Shown piece after piece: positions 16,834 to 26,511 of a stretch of DNA of 64,000 bases (position 1 is its first letter; each line of letters starts with the position of its first letter). A model generated the notes under the pieces. That model was not told where the DNA came from and did not search any database. It saw only the letters and a program-made list of their open reading frames with translations. The DNA is from Virgibacillus sp. AGTR (GTDB lineage Bacteria > Bacillota > Bacilli > Bacillales > Amphibacillaceae): contig NZ_JAJERH010000013.1 in assembly GCF_016919725.2 (NCBI RefSeq), forward strand, positions 1 through 64,000, in the 5' to 3' direction. Both the position numbers and the translations under genes were made by a program.

Positions 16834-19800
16834 ATGATAAAAAAATGTGCACAGAAAGTATGTACAGTGTTACTAGCATTTATGTTAACTGTTTCTTATC
16901 TAAGTATAATTAATCGCTCATCAGCTTATGCAGAAGGTTGGAATCAAGATACTTCTGCTGGAGATGAAACAACTGAAATCACACAGCAAAAGGGGAACAG
17001 CAACATGAGATCTGCAGTGGAGGAGAAAATTGGAAAAAAGGATGAAAATTCAAAAGAATCACCAAGCGGGGAGGGATTACAAACTATTGATTCTACTAGT
17101 AATCAGACAGAAATTAATGATGAGAACTTGGAAGAAGGGGACTTAGAAATTATTCAAGGTGACGGTACGATAACCTATCACGATGATGGGTCTGCAACAT
17201 TTGGAATTACATCGAGCGGAAAAAATAAAATAGTCTATAAAAATATGGAAGAAATGAAAAATGGTATTTTTGAAGCAGACATTACATCAGATACAGATTT
17301 GAATCGTTTCGGAGTTATTTTTCGAGTACAAGATCCCTCTGCGTATACGTATGTGGGAACGGAGGATCAGAACAATCAGTACTTCCATGAGCTCTTCGGT
17401 CCAGTGAACAAATGGACTTCGCTAACGAAAGGGATGGCGATAGAGGCAGACCAAACATACCATTTGCGTGTACGATTTATTAATGATTCAGCAACGCTCT
17501 TCATTAATGATGAAAAAATAGGATCATGGACGCAGTCTGGTGGTGTAGATAAAGCGGGATTAATTGGCTTAGAGAAGAGCCGCGGAGCTGCTAATATTAC
17601 GATTTCGAATGTGCATATGAAGGAGTACATGCCTCCAGATCCACCAGATCTAGAGCCAATAGAGCAGACAATAAGCTCAGATTATATGAATGTAACAATT
17701 GATGAAGTGTTTCCTAGAGTAATCAAATACTCTGTTGGTAACAGTGTAATGAATGGGCAGCTATCACCAGTTTATGGATTAAAAATAAATAATATGCTTT
17801 ACTATCCTGAAGTAAGCTTTGAAAAGGTTAGTGATCAGGAAGTGATTTATACGCTAGCTGTTCAGGATGAGTTTGAGGACCTTGATGCTACGTTTACCCT
17901 TTCACTAAAAGTGAATGGCAATAAGGTTGTTTATAGCTTTGAGGAAATAAATAATAACGGGAATACCACCATTGAAACAATCGAATTTGCAGATATGAAT
18001 TATATCTCAGTAAATGCTTCGCAAGCTGATGCAAATGCTAAATTAACCAATCTCAGTAGTGATGTTACCAAGCCCGGTGATACGACTGTGAATGTAGACT
18101 CATCAATGGAGGAAATAGGAAGTTCAAAGGGGTACTATGCTGCCTTCCTGTCAACAAACGAACTAAGTGCAGGGGTATGGTCCAGTTCAGAAGTAGATGG
18201 CTACCATAACTTGATTGCCAACCGGTACGTAAATGGTAATGGTAATAAAGCGCTAGGTATTGCATCCAACGCTCTTTATTACCATAGGGAGTTTATGTCA
18301 GAACCATCCTCTAATAAGCCGACCATAAAAATTGCCATTGCAGAGGATTTAAACGCAGATAACAACGTAGATTGGCAGGACGGAGCAATTGCATACCGTG
18401 ATATTATGCAGACGATTAAGGGATCGGAAAACGTAAACAATAATGTAGGCATGCGCATTGCCATGAATTTTGGCTCACAGACCCAGCAGCCATTTCTGAA
18501 AACGCTAGACAATGTTAAAAAGGTAGCACTTGCAACAGATGGATTAGGACAGGCTGTTCTGCTTAAAGGTTATGGAAATGAAGGACATGACAGTGCTCAC
18601 CCAGATTACGGTGATATTGGCGAGCGTATGGGTGGTTCAATAGATTTAAACAAACTTATTGAAGAGGGTCATCAGTACAATGCGGAATTTGGTGTTCACA
18701 TTAATGCCCAAGAAACGTATCCAGAAGCAGATGCTTTTAGTGACGATTTGATTAACGGTCCTAATGCCAAAGGGTGGGGGTGGTTAGACCAGTCATACAC
18801 TATTGATAAATTGAAAGATTTGTACTCGGGTGCACGTGCTCAAAGATTGGATGAATTAAAAGCAGCCGCACCTGAACTTGATTTTATATACCTAGATGTT
18901 TGGTATCAGGATCAATGGGAGTCCGATCGGATTGCTGAGCAAATTGTGGACAGAGGGTGGAGGATGACAACAGAATTTGGTACAGCTGTTCCAAATTATT
19001 CCACATGGCAGCATTGGGCAACGGACAAAAATTATGGTGGCTCAGCAAGCAAGGGTATTAACTCTGAAGTGCTTCGTTTTATTAGTAATCATCAAAAAGA
19101 TTCCTGGGTACTAAATTGGCCAGAAGTGGGAGGTACAGCGGATCATCCATTACTTGGTGGATTTGAGTTAGCTGGTTTTGAAGGATGGCAATCGGATAAG
19201 AACTTCGATCACTTCATTCGCATGACATTTGATACGAATTTACCGACGAAGTTTTTACAAAAATATTATGTAATGAATTGGGAAACAACAGAAGGTGACC
19301 CAACGAAAACCAATTTAGAAAAAGCAATCAAGTTAAAGGATCCAAGCAATGGAGATCAAGTTGAAGTGAGACGAAAAAATGATTCGAGAGAACGAATCAT
19401 TCGTCTTAATGACAATGTCATACTTGACGGTCATACGTATTTGCTGCCATGGATCGAGCAGGATTTCGAGAAACCAACACCTGATTCTAATAAACTATAT
19501 CACTGGAATTTGGAAGGTGGAGAGACTACATGGACACTTCCGAATGAATACGAGGATGCTGCGAGTCTAAAAGTTTATAAGCTAACAGATCAAGGTAGAA
19601 CGGATATGCATGAGGTAGAGGTAGTTGATAATCAAATTACACTGAACGCGGAAGCAGCAACTCCTTATATTATTGTTGCTGGCGACGATCAACAAATAAA
19701 GGTTGAGGAATGGAGTACTGGTAACCATATTCATGATTCTGGGTTTAATACAGGGACAATTAAAGATAAGTTTACAAAGGTTAAAGGTGATAAGAAAGCT

Positions 19801-21033
19801 GTCAGTGTAAATAGAACAGACCAAGCAGAGGATGCTCGAAATTTAAGCAGTGGCGACTATTATTTGAATATGGACAGTCCGAAAAAAGAGACAATTGTAA
19901 CTCGAACGATAACCGATTTAGAACCTGGAGCGGAATATGTAGCAGAAGTATATGTGGAGAACAATAGTGATGGGCAGGCTTCAATTTCTGTTATGGGTGG
20001 CGTAGAGGAGGTTAGCAATTATACATTGCGTAGCTTACAAAAGAACTACGTAAAAGCTGATTCACATGCCACAAATGATGGATACAACAGTAATATGCAG
20101 CGGATGCAAGTAAGTTTTATCGCTGAAAGTGATACAGCTATATTATCGCTTGGCCGTGAAGCCGGGGAAGGGAATACAAGATTTGATGACATCCGAATTG
20201 TGCAAAGTTCATTGAATAATTACAGCTCACCAGGTGTATTTGAACAGGATTTTGAAACAGTTGTCCAGGGAATTTATCCTTTTGTTGTAGGTAATACAGA
20301 GGGTGTAGAAGATAACCGCATTCACTTGGCAGAGCTTCATACACCATATACACAAAAAGGTTGGGCAGGCAAAAAAATAGTTGATGATGTACTTGAGGGG
20401 AATTGGTCTCTGAAGGTGAATACCGGAAACAGTGGATTAGTATACCGAACTATTCCACAACACTTTCATTTTAAACCAGGTGTAACGTATAAAGTGAGCT
20501 TTGACTATCAAACAACTGCTGATTCGTATCGCTTCATCGTTGGTGACCAAGCGATTGATGTTCGAAATATCGACAAGGCAAATGGATTAACAACGAATGA
20601 ATTACTCCCAGCATCTATAAAAACAAACACAGCAGAGTTTACCATTACTGGCTCAGAAAATGGTCAAACCTATATCGGTCTCTTTAATGATGGCACATCC
20701 GTAAATATGGACACTGGGGAAGGTACATTTATATTGGATAATCTTCGCATCGAGCAGGCAGTACCAGTATCAACAATAGCCGATTTACGTGCATTAGTTG
20801 ACTATTATGATGAAATTGGTGCTTTTAAAAAGAAAAGCACTGTGCATGCTTTGAACATACATCTGACCGTGGTGGAACGATTTGAACAGAAAAAAGAAGA
20901 AGAAAAGATTGTGAAACACTTGAAAGGGTTTAAGCGGTTACTTGATCGACAAAAAGACAGAGGTTATATCACAAATGAAGCTTATGGTGGCCTTATTTCT
21001 GGTACCAACAGTTTAATTGGAAAATGGCAATAG
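16834..21033 (+). CDS. Secreted GH101 endo-alpha-N-acetylgalactosaminidase
   Basis: 1399 aa. Signal peptide of about 33 residues (AYA-EGW), acidic linker, a LamG-like sandwich domain (about 105-265), the GH101 N-terminal beta domain (280-540), the catalytic barrel (540-830), beta-sandwich domains and a C-terminal helical domain (about 1310-1399, STIADLRALVDYYDEIG) that I tentatively place with FIMAH-type modules. The predicted nucleophile is Asp688 in YLDVWYQ and the acid/base Glu714 in TTEFG. The family releases the Gal-beta-1,3-GalNAc core from O-glycoproteins such as mucins. No sortase motif or S-layer domain is evident, so it is probably secreted free. The start has AAAGGAGG upstream. A cre site implies repression by preferred sugars. 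Confidence 0.9.
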   Translation: MIKKCAQKVCTVLLAFMLTVSYLSIINRSSAYAEGWNQDTSAGDETTEITQQKGNSNMRSAVEEKIGKKDENSKESPSGEGLQTIDSTSNQTEINDENLEEGDLEIIQGDGTITYHDDGSATFGITSSGKNKIVYKNMEEMKNGIFEADITSDTDLNRFGVIFRVQDPSAYTYVGTEDQNNQYFHELFGPVNKWTSLTKGMAIEADQTYHLRVRFINDSATLFINDEKIGSWTQSGGVDKAGLIGLEKSRGAANITISNVHMKEYMPPDPPDLEPIEQTISSDYMNVTIDEVFPRVIKYSVGNSVMNGQLSPVYGLKINNMLYYPEVSFEKVSDQEVIYTLAVQDEFEDLDATFTLSLKVNGNKVVYSFEEINNNGNTTIETIEFADMNYISVNASQADANAKLTNLSSDVTKPGDTTVNVDSSMEEIGSSKGYYAAFLSTNELSAGVWSSSEVDGYHNLIANRYVNGNGNKALGIASNALYYHREFMSEPSSNKPTIKIAIAEDLNADNNVDWQDGAIAYRDIMQTIKGSENVNNNVGMRIAMNFGSQTQQPFLKTLDNVKKVALATDGLGQAVLLKGYGNEGHDSAHPDYGDIGERMGGSIDLNKLIEEGHQYNAEFGVHINAQETYPEADAFSDDLINGPNAKGWGWLDQSYTIDKLKDLYSGARAQRLDELKAAAPELDFIYLDVWYQDQWESDRIAEQIVDRGWRMTTEFGTAVPNYSTWQHWATDKNYGGSASKGINSEVLRFISNHQKDSWVLNWPEVGGTADHPLLGGFELAGFEGWQSDKNFDHFIRMTFDTNLPTKFLQKYYVMNWETTEGDPTKTNLEKAIKLKDPSNGDQVEVRRKNDSRERIIRLNDNVILDGHTYLLPWIEQDFEKPTPDSNKLYHWNLEGGETTWTLPNEYEDAASLKVYKLTDQGRTDMHEVEVVDNQITLNAEAATPYIIVAGDDQQIKVEEWSTGNHIHDSGFNTGTIKDKFTKVKGDKKAVSVNRTDQAEDARNLSSGDYYLNMDSPKKETIVTRTITDLEPGAEYVAEVYVENNSDGQASISVMGGVEEVSNYTLRSLQKNYVKADSHATNDGYNSNMQRMQVSFIAESDTAILSLGREAGEGNTRFDDIRIVQSSLNNYSSPGVFEQDFETVVQGIYPFVVGNTEGVEDNRIHLAELHTPYTQKGWAGKKIVDDVLEGNWSLKVNTGNSGLVYRTIPQHFHFKPGVTYKVSFDYQTTADSYRFIVGDQAIDVRNIDKANGLTTNELLPASIKTNTAEFTITGSENGQTYIGLFNDGTSVNMDTGEGTFILDNLRIEQAVPVSTIADLRALVDYYDEIGAFKKKSTVHALNIHLTVVERFEQKKEEEKIVKHLKGFKRLLDRQKDRGYITNEAYGGLISGTNSLIGKWQ

Positions 21034-21124
21034 AAGACGGATTTTTACATGAGCAATTTGTATAATTTGCTTAGGATTCATTTCTTATAAATTGGCTTTG
21101 CATGCTTATTTTTATTTATATTAA

Positions 21125-21247
21125 TTAAGGGGCTGGCATAAATGGCTTATAAGGAAAGCTTTTACTTGTGGAACACCAATTGAAGCTTTGGCAATACAAT
21201 ATTATTTATCTACAGAAACGGTTAAAAAAATAGTCTATTCTAGATGA
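21125..21247 (+). pseudogene. C-terminal remnant of a small helix-turn-helix protein
   Basis: An open frame without a start encodes AFTCGTPIEALAIQYYLST followed by ETVKKIVYSR and a stop. It reads like a helix-turn-helix end of a small regulator, but the upstream part is missing (TAA at 21122). No ribosome binding site. Identity uncertain. Confidence 0.35.
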
Positions 21248-21248
21248 A

Positions 21249-21285
21249 TGAAAGGCACTGACAAATCACTTGTTAGTGCCTTTCA
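21249..21285. terminator. Strong hairpin, possible terminator
   Basis: TGAAAGGCACT ... AGTGCCTTTCA, extended by GACAA / TTGTT inside. Almost perfect 16-bp stem, but no T run on either side, so it may be a transposon end or another structure instead. Confidence 0.5.
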
Positions 21286-21401
21286 TGATGTCAAAAACGT
21301 TTCATCATTGTTTTAGGCATAGCTATTTATAAAACGATCTATTTAAATAGAAGATAAGTTGATATGGTTAAGTAAAAATTATCAAAGAAGGGGTTATAAA
21401 C

Positions 21402-21962
21402 ATGATCAAAGGAAGTTATGTATACATAAGACCTATCTGTGATAGTGATATGGAAAGTATATTTAAGGGATGCCAAGAGGATGAAGGGTTATACATGACT
21501 GGCACACGTAACGTATTTACAATGGAGGAGGTGGTTAATGCTTATAAAAGCTTTAGCCAAGATGAGACGCGTCATGATTTAGCTATTTGTTTATTAGAAA
21601 ATGGCCAAATTATAGGTGATTTATCGATTCAAGAAATTGATGAACATAATAAAAAGGCAATGTTTAGAATAGCGCTTCATAGTAAGGACAACTATGGAAA
21701 AGGGTATGGGACAGAAGCTACACGGCTTGCACAAAAATTTACATTTGAGGAATTAAACTTAAATCGCTTAGAGCTGCAAGTCTTCTCACATAATATTCGT
21801 GGCATAAAGTCTTATGAAAAAGCTGGCTTTCAAAAAGAAGGCATTTTAAGACAATCCTTATATTTGAAGAATACATATTCGGATGAAATTATTATGAGCA
21901 TGCTTTACGAAGATTATGTAGCTAACTTGAGGTTCTACGAAGAGGGAGAAAAAAATAAATAA
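21402..21962 (+). CDS. GNAT acetyltransferase, RimJ/RimL-like
   Basis: 186 aa single GNAT domain. The acetyl-CoA-binding signature is in DNYGKGYGTEATRLAQKFTFEELN (about residues 100-125), then NLNRLELQVFSHNIRGIKSYEKAGF. This matches the RimJ/RimL branch, which acetylates protein N-termini, polyamines or small amines with acetyl-CoA. Start ATG with GAAGGGG upstream. It precedes the MarR-GNAT gene by 83 nt on the same strand. Substrate unknown. Confidence 0.88.
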   Translation: MIKGSYVYIRPICDSDMESIFKGCQEDEGLYMTGTRNVFTMEEVVNAYKSFSQDETRHDLAICLLENGQIIGDLSIQEIDEHNKKAMFRIALHSKDNYGKGYGTEATRLAQKFTFEELNLNRLELQVFSHNIRGIKSYEKAGFQKEGILRQSLYLKNTYSDEIIMSMLYEDYVANLRFYEEGEKNK

Positions 21963-22045
21963 TTGACTAAAGCAAGTATTTTGTTTAAAATTATGAAATA
22001 ATTATGTATTTAATAAATTATTAGACTTTGGAAGAGGTGTGCAAT

Positions 22046-22969
22046 ATGAATAATGAACAAAATGAATGTGGTTTTGAGTTACGGAAATTCAACCGGTTTT
22101 ACACAGAAATTCTAGGCTTTTTAAATGAACATATCTACGATAGTCCTTTTTCTTTAACGGAAACTCGTATTTTATTTGAGATTTATAACACTAGAAATTG
22201 TACAGCTAAACATATTCAAGAAAAATTAGATTTAGATGGTGGTTATGTAAGTAGAATTATTAAAAAATTCGAAATGGAAAAAATGATTTATAAGCAAAAA
22301 TGTAAAGATGATGGTCGTAATTATCATCTATATGTCACGAATCATGGAGAATTAATATACAAAGAGCTGGAGAAGAAGGCTAATCAGCAAGTGGGATATA
22401 TTCTTGAAGGTTTGGAAGATGGTCAAAAACGAAAGCTGATTTCTTCAATGAATACGATACAAGAAATTCTTTCTCATTCATTTCAAGATAAAGAAGAAGC
22501 CGTTACTATCCGGAGCTATTATACTTCGGAAGATATAAAAAACATGATTGAACAGCAATGGTTATTTTATAGCCAAGTATACAAATGGGATAAAAGTTTT
22601 TTAGCATATCTTCATGAGACCTTTGACTCTGAAATAGAAAGGATCTGGATAGCGGAAAGTTGTGGACAGTTTGCAGGCTGTATTGGTTTAGTAAATGATG
22701 GAAGCGAGACCGGACAGTTAAGGTGGTTCCTAGTAAATCCAGCATTTCAAAAAAAGGGAGTGGGCACTCAACTTATTAAATCTTTAGTTCAATATTGCAA
22801 AGAACATAATTTTGAACGAATTTTTCTTTGGACGGTTAGTGATATGGTAACTGCCAGACCATTATATAAAAAATTTGGATTTGAAATAACAGCAGAAAAA
22901 GAAGAAAAATCATTGTGGGGATCTACTTTAATAGAAGAACGTTGGGATTTAGATCTAAGGACCAAATAA
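22046..22969 (+). CDS. MarR-GNAT fusion protein
   Basis: 307 aa with two domains. Residues 1-145 are a MarR winged helix ([50 protein letters not shown] split by the wing). Residues 155-305 are a GNAT domain with the acetyl-CoA signature [18 protein letters not shown]. Such fusions are recurrent in Firmicutes; the enzyme domain may sense or modify the ligand that the regulator answers to. The chosen ATG follows AGAGGTG; a TTG at 22028 is less likely. The MFS gene begins 20 nt later, so the pair forms an operon. Confidence 0.9.
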   Translation: MNNEQNECGFELRKFNRFYTEILGFLNEHIYDSPFSLTETRILFEIYNTRNCTAKHIQEKLDLDGGYVSRIIKKFEMEKMIYKQKCKDDGRNYHLYVTNHGELIYKELEKKANQQVGYILEGLEDGQKRKLISSMNTIQEILSHSFQDKEEAVTIRSYYTSEDIKNMIEQQWLFYSQVYKWDKSFLAYLHETFDSEIERIWIAESCGQFAGCIGLVNDGSETGQLRWFLVNPAFQKKGVGTQLIKSLVQYCKEHNFERIFLWTVSDMVTARPLYKKFGFEITAEKEEKSLWGSTLIEERWDLDLRTK

Positions 22970-22989
22970 TTATTTTTTTAGGAGAAGAT

Positions 22990-24243
22990 ATGAAGATAAA
23001 ATTTCATTATGGTTGGATTATCGTTTTTGTGACATTTTTAACTTTTTTAGCTGTTCAAGGTGTACGCCTTTCATTTGGTGCTTTTGTAGAACCATGGGAA
23101 TCTGAATTTTCAATGGATAGAGGAACAATTTCCCTTATTTCAACTTTAAGCTTTATTGTTTATGGACTTTCCCAACCAATCATTGGCAGGCTAGTTGATA
23201 AATTAGGTGCTCGTATTATTTTATCCTTCAGCACTTTTCTAGTAGGAATAAGTATTTTACTTACTTCTTTTGTACATCACCCTTGGCAGTTATTTTTCCT
23301 TTATGGAATTATGGTTTCTCTTGGTGTAGGAGGAGCCTCTAATGTAGCTGCAACAGTGGTTGTAACTAATTGGTTTAATGAAAAGCGTGGCCTTGCATTT
23401 GGGATTATGGAAGCAGGTTTTGGTGCTGGTCAAATGTTTCTTGTTCCAGGTTCTCTCATGTTAATCCATTGGTTTAATTGGAAAATGACTGTTATTATTT
23501 TAGGTGCTTTTTTAATTTTCGTTGTCTTTCCAATTGTCCTTTTAATTTTACGAAATCATCCTAAAGAAAAGGGGTTATCCCCTATTGGCGGGGAAGTTAT
23601 TGAAGAAGACATAGACGCAAAGAAAGCTTTAAATACAAACCTTTCGATATGGCAAGTATTTCTAAAAAGAGAATTTTGGTTCTTAATTTTACCTTTTGCT
23701 ATTTGTGGTTTTACTACCACAGGATTAATGGATACACACCTAATTCCATTTTCACATGATCATGGTTTTTCAACAAGTGTCACTAGTGCAGCTATAAGTA
23801 TACTTGCTGGATTTAATATTTTAGGAATCTTAATATCTGGTGTAGTAGCTGATCGTTGGAGCAGTCGGAAAATGTTATTCTTTCTATATGTAGTTAGAGC
23901 AATATCAATTTGTATTCTATTATATAGTCATAATTCTGGTTTACTACTTGTTTTTGCAGTGCTATTTGGATTAGTTGATTTTGCAACTGTAGCTCCTACT
24001 CAATTATTGGCTACTCAATATTTTAAAGAATATTCCATTGGATTTATCTTAGGATGGTTATTTCTAAGTCATCAAATAGGATCAGCATTAGGTGCTTATT
24101 TACCAGGGCTGTTTTATAGTGAGACAGGTAGTTATAACATTTCCTTTTACTTATCAATTGTTATTTTAGTAGGAGCAGCTATATTAAACCTTTTATTACC
24201 TGAACCTATGAAGTATGCTAAAAAGGGAAAACTACAAAACTAA
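22990..24243 (+). CDS. MFS transporter, monocarboxylate/OFA-like
   Basis: 417 aa, 12 hydrophobic segments. The start [19 protein letters not shown], the motif [19 protein letters not shown] and the [19 protein letters not shown] stretch are typical of the monocarboxylate/oxalate-formate (OFA-like) MFS branch. The ATG at 22990 has TTTAGGAG upstream; the in-frame ATG at 22915 is inside the previous gene. Co-transcribed with the MarR-GNAT regulator, which probably governs it. Substrate unknown, perhaps a small organic acid. Confidence 0.85.
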   Translation: MKIKFHYGWIIVFVTFLTFLAVQGVRLSFGAFVEPWESEFSMDRGTISLISTLSFIVYGLSQPIIGRLVDKLGARIILSFSTFLVGISILLTSFVHHPWQLFFLYGIMVSLGVGGASNVAATVVVTNWFNEKRGLAFGIMEAGFGAGQMFLVPGSLMLIHWFNWKMTVIILGAFLIFVVFPIVLLILRNHPKEKGLSPIGGEVIEEDIDAKKALNTNLSIWQVFLKREFWFLILPFAICGFTTTGLMDTHLIPFSHDHGFSTSVTSAAISILAGFNILGILISGVVADRWSSRKMLFFLYVVRAISICILLYSHNSGLLLVFAVLFGLVDFATVAPTQLLATQYFKEYSIGFILGWLFLSHQIGSALGAYLPGLFYSETGSYNISFYLSIVILVGAAILNLLLPEPMKYAKKGKLQN

Positions 24244-24287
24244 AACCTTAGTGTAGGTCAATAAGTTGAAATTAAATAGGTGTTGTA

Positions 24288-24388
24288 TTTTTGGTTAACT
24301 GACGATGTCTAGTCATCTTTGTTATATTCCCAAGTATAGCTTCAAGAATTTTTCTTAGTTCATTCAAGAATAGCTACGTAACCAAAAA
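24288..24388. repeat. 101-bp segment with 10-bp terminal inverted repeats
   Basis: TTTTTGGTTA at one end and TAACCAAAAA at the other, enclosing 81 nt with no coding frame. It could be a small miniature element or a structured 3' region after the MFS gene. The remaining intergenic sequence to 24635 has a possible TATAAT at 24558 before the next small gene. Confidence 0.35.
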
Positions 24389-24635
24389 ATAATTCAGCCT
24401 TTTTATAAAACGATTAAATATAGTTAAATGAAATAAATAAGTTTACTGTTGTCAGTACTTGATTTCGCTTTTTTGTTGATAGTGGGCCACCTCTTTCAAT
24501 TTTGAGTGTTTTTATTCATTCTAGTTCGTGTTTTTTTCACAATGACCCCATGTTTCGTATAATAGTAGCGTTTTGGGAAAAGGTGAAACTTAATTAATTA
24601 AAGGACGTAATACAAAATAAAGGGAGGTATATTCA

Positions 24636-24824
24636 ATGGATTGGATAATAAGAATTGTTATACTCATTGCTTTTGTGCCTTTTATAATGTATTTTGTTGC
24701 TTTAGGAAAAAATGTTCGGAAAACAGAAAAGGATTACAATCGAGATATGACATATGAGTTAAATCCCTTTACTGGTACGAAAATGCCTGTAAATGACCAT
24801 GACATAAAAAATAACGGTGACTGA
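24636..24824 (+). CDS. Small single-span membrane protein
   Basis: 62 aa: an N-terminal membrane helix (IIRIVILIAFVPFIMYFVAL), a basic patch, then a polar tail with ELNPFTGTKMPVND. Strong ribosome binding site AAAGGGAGG with good spacing, and codon use like its neighbours, so it is probably real. No family recognised. Followed by a terminator. Confidence 0.65.
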   Translation: MDWIIRIVILIAFVPFIMYFVALGKNVRKTEKDYNRDMTYELNPFTGTKMPVNDHDIKNNGD

Positions 24825-24943
24825 AGAAAAAGAAGTACAGATTTGGATATACTACTATATAAAAATTTCTTTAAAGAAACGGCAGGAATAGCTGTTAAGC
24901 TTTAATCAAAACAAAAGCCAGTATTATTTGTAGAGTAGTTTAA

Positions 24944-24983
24944 AAAGATGGTGTGAAAACTATATATTCATCCCATCTTTTAT
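24944..24983 (+). terminator. Terminator before family 2 repeat copy a
   Basis: AAAGATGGTGTGA / TCATCCCATCTTT with an 8-nt AT loop and a T-rich tail. The family 2 repeat begins at its foot. Confidence 0.7.
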
Positions 24984-24985
24984 TC

Positions 24986-25177
24986 TAGTCTAGGAAATTA
25001 TAAAAGTGCCCATGTGGATATGGGCGTGTTGGGCGGCGTCCAGCACAGCACCCAGAAACTAGAGGACTTCACGAATCGTCCTAATCTAAATCATCATCGG
25101 CTCGCAAGCACACCGTGATTAATTATCTCCGTTGACTCGCTCCAGTCGCTACGTTTCTAATCGGGCACTTGCGCTTT
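24986..25177 (+). repeat. Family 2 intergenic repeat, copy a
   Basis: About 190 bp from TAGTCTAGGAAATTATAAAA to GGGCACTTGCGCTTTT. It is related to copies at 37.25, 62.3 and 63.9 kb. The internal inverted repeat (CCCAGAAAC ... CGTTTCTAATCGGG) would fold the element. More GC-rich than its surroundings; no coding frame. Confidence 0.85.
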
Positions 25178-25179
25178 TG

Positions 25180-25234
25180 TTTATCCCGCATATAACTAGC
25201 AGTAAGCCCCCCGTTAATTGAAGTTTCACTTTAT
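25180..25234 (+). repeat. Family 1 intergenic repeat, short copy D
   Basis: TTATCCCGCATATAACTAGC to GAAGTTTCACTTTAT, joined directly to the family 2 copy. The same junction occurs at 62.47 kb. Confidence 0.8.
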
Positions 25235-25305
25235 GAAAGAACACTTCTTTGGTAATGATTGAAATTTATGGATGTATATAGCATTAAAAAGAAGTTTATT
25301 AATTA

Positions 25306-25782
25306 CTAATTCAAATCTCTTATATACCACGCATTCATGGCGGAATGGTCAGAACCAGACAGTGGTTCATCCAAAAGAGAGAATCCAAATTTTTTATATA
25401 ATATACATGCAGCTGTTAATTCATGTTGTGTTTCTAAGTAGCACTTTGAATAATGTTTAGATGCAAATGACAGAGCTGTTTCCATCAGGTTCCTTGCAAA
25501 TCCTAAACCTTGCGTTTTTGGACTTACGTAGAGCTTTTGCAATTCGCAAACATGGTCATGTTCGTTAAACGGTGCTATACCAATTCCGCCAACAACTTCT
25601 CCTTCCATTTCTACCACCCAATAGTTCGCATGTTTTAACTCCGTATAATATTGGTGAAGATCGTTAAGTTGAGGGTCAAAATATGCTGTACCAGGAATCG
25701 CTAAACCAAGTGATTTTAGTGAATCCTGTATGATCTTTTTTATTTGTGCATTGTCTTCTTGTTTAATTTCTCGAATAATCAT
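25306..25782 (-). CDS. GNAT acetyltransferase
   Basis: 158 aa GNAT domain: MIIREIKQEDNAQIKKII at the N-terminus, YWVVEMEGEVVGGIGI as beta 2-4, and the acetyl-CoA loop VSPKTQGLGFARNLMETAL near residues 95-115. The ATG at 25782 has TGGAGGGGG upstream and is preferred over one 27 nt earlier. Divergent from the MarR gene at 25927, whose operators lie in the shared promoter region, so it may be a target. The substrate amine is unknown. Confidence 0.88.
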   Translation of the reverse strand: MIIREIKQEDNAQIKKIIQDSLKSLGLAIPGTAYFDPQLNDLHQYYTELKHANYWVVEMEGEVVGGIGIAPFNEHDHVCELQKLYVSPKTQGLGFARNLMETALSFASKHYSKCYLETQHELTAACILYKKFGFSLLDEPLSGSDHSAMNAWYIRDLN

Positions 25783-25851
25783 ATAATACCCCCTCCAAAT
25801 AGTTCTCATTAAAGATTACGAAAGATTGTTAAACTGTTCTCCCCTTAAAAA

Positions 25852-25913
25852 GTTGACTAAGTCAACATTTCAAGGGTATAGTTATAGTATTATTAAAAGT
25901 GGACAAAGTCAAC
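25852..25913 (+). promoter_or_regulatory. marR promoter with two matching operators
   Basis: Promoter TTGACT (25854-25859), 17 nt, TATAGT (25877-25882). Two 15-bp dyads flank it: GTTGAC-TAA-GTCAAC (25852-25866) over the -35 and GTGGAC-AAA-GTCAAC (25899-25913) before the ribosome binding site. The spacing suggests a MarR dimer at each site and autorepression. Confidence 0.7.
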
Positions 25914-25926
25914 TAAAGGAGAACGT

Positions 25927-26361
25927 ATGGATAAAGAAATTATTTATGATATCAGGCAATTCAATCGATTTTATACAAAGGTACTTGGTTTATTTAATAA
26001 CCACATTCTAGATACAGATTATTCATTAACCGAGGCACGCATATTATTCGAAATTAGCGAAGAAACTGAATGTATTGCGAATAATCTCGTTCAAAAACTT
26101 AATATGGATAAAAGCTATATGAGCAGGATTTTGCGTAAATTAGAGAAGGAAGCATTAATAGAGAAAAAAAGCTCAGCAAGAGACAATAGAAAAAACTTTC
26201 TCTTTTTAACAAAAAAAGGAGAGGAACAGCTAGCTAAAATTAATATTCAGTCAGATCAACAAATAAATCAATTGTTTAGCGGACTATCTGAAAGTGAGAT
26301 ACATGAAATTCATACTTCGATGATGGTTATAAAAGAAAAATTAAATAAATATAATTTTTGA
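25927..26361 (+). CDS. MarR family transcriptional regulator
   Basis: 144 aa winged-helix regulator: RQFNRFYTKVLGLFNNHI, then LTEARILFEI, the recognition region LNMDKSYMSRILRKLEKEAL and the wing SARDNRKNFLFLT. It is clearly paralogous to the MarR half of the fusion protein at 22046 ([28 protein letters not shown]). ATG behind AAAGGAGAA. Two operator-like dyads in its promoter point to autoregulation, possibly with the divergent GNAT gene. Confidence 0.9.
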   Translation: MDKEIIYDIRQFNRFYTKVLGLFNNHILDTDYSLTEARILFEISEETECIANNLVQKLNMDKSYMSRILRKLEKEALIEKKSSARDNRKNFLFLTKKGEEQLAKINIQSDQQINQLFSGLSESEIHEIHTSMMVIKEKLNKYNF

Positions 26362-26376
26362 GGCTATGGAAACTGA

Positions 26377-26511
26377 ATGGAAGTGGATAAGGAGTGTATA
26401 TTTATTAGTCCTCCATTTATTCATGCAGTTCTAGATGAAATGAAAAGAATATTTGCGATGAATGTAGAAATAAATAAGGAGATGATAACAGATACGGAGG
26501 TAATAGAATGA
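26377..26511 (+). CDS. 44-codon ORF coupled to the VOC gene
   Basis: Frame MEVDKECIFISPPFIHAVLD then EMKRIFAMNVEINKE, ending ITDTEVIE with its TGA overlapping the ATG of the next gene (ATGA). The upstream ribosome binding site is weak (GGAA). It could be a real coupled micro-ORF or the tail of a lost gene. No family recognised. Confidence 0.4.
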   Translation: MEVDKECIFISPPFIHAVLDEMKRIFAMNVEINKEMITDTEVIE

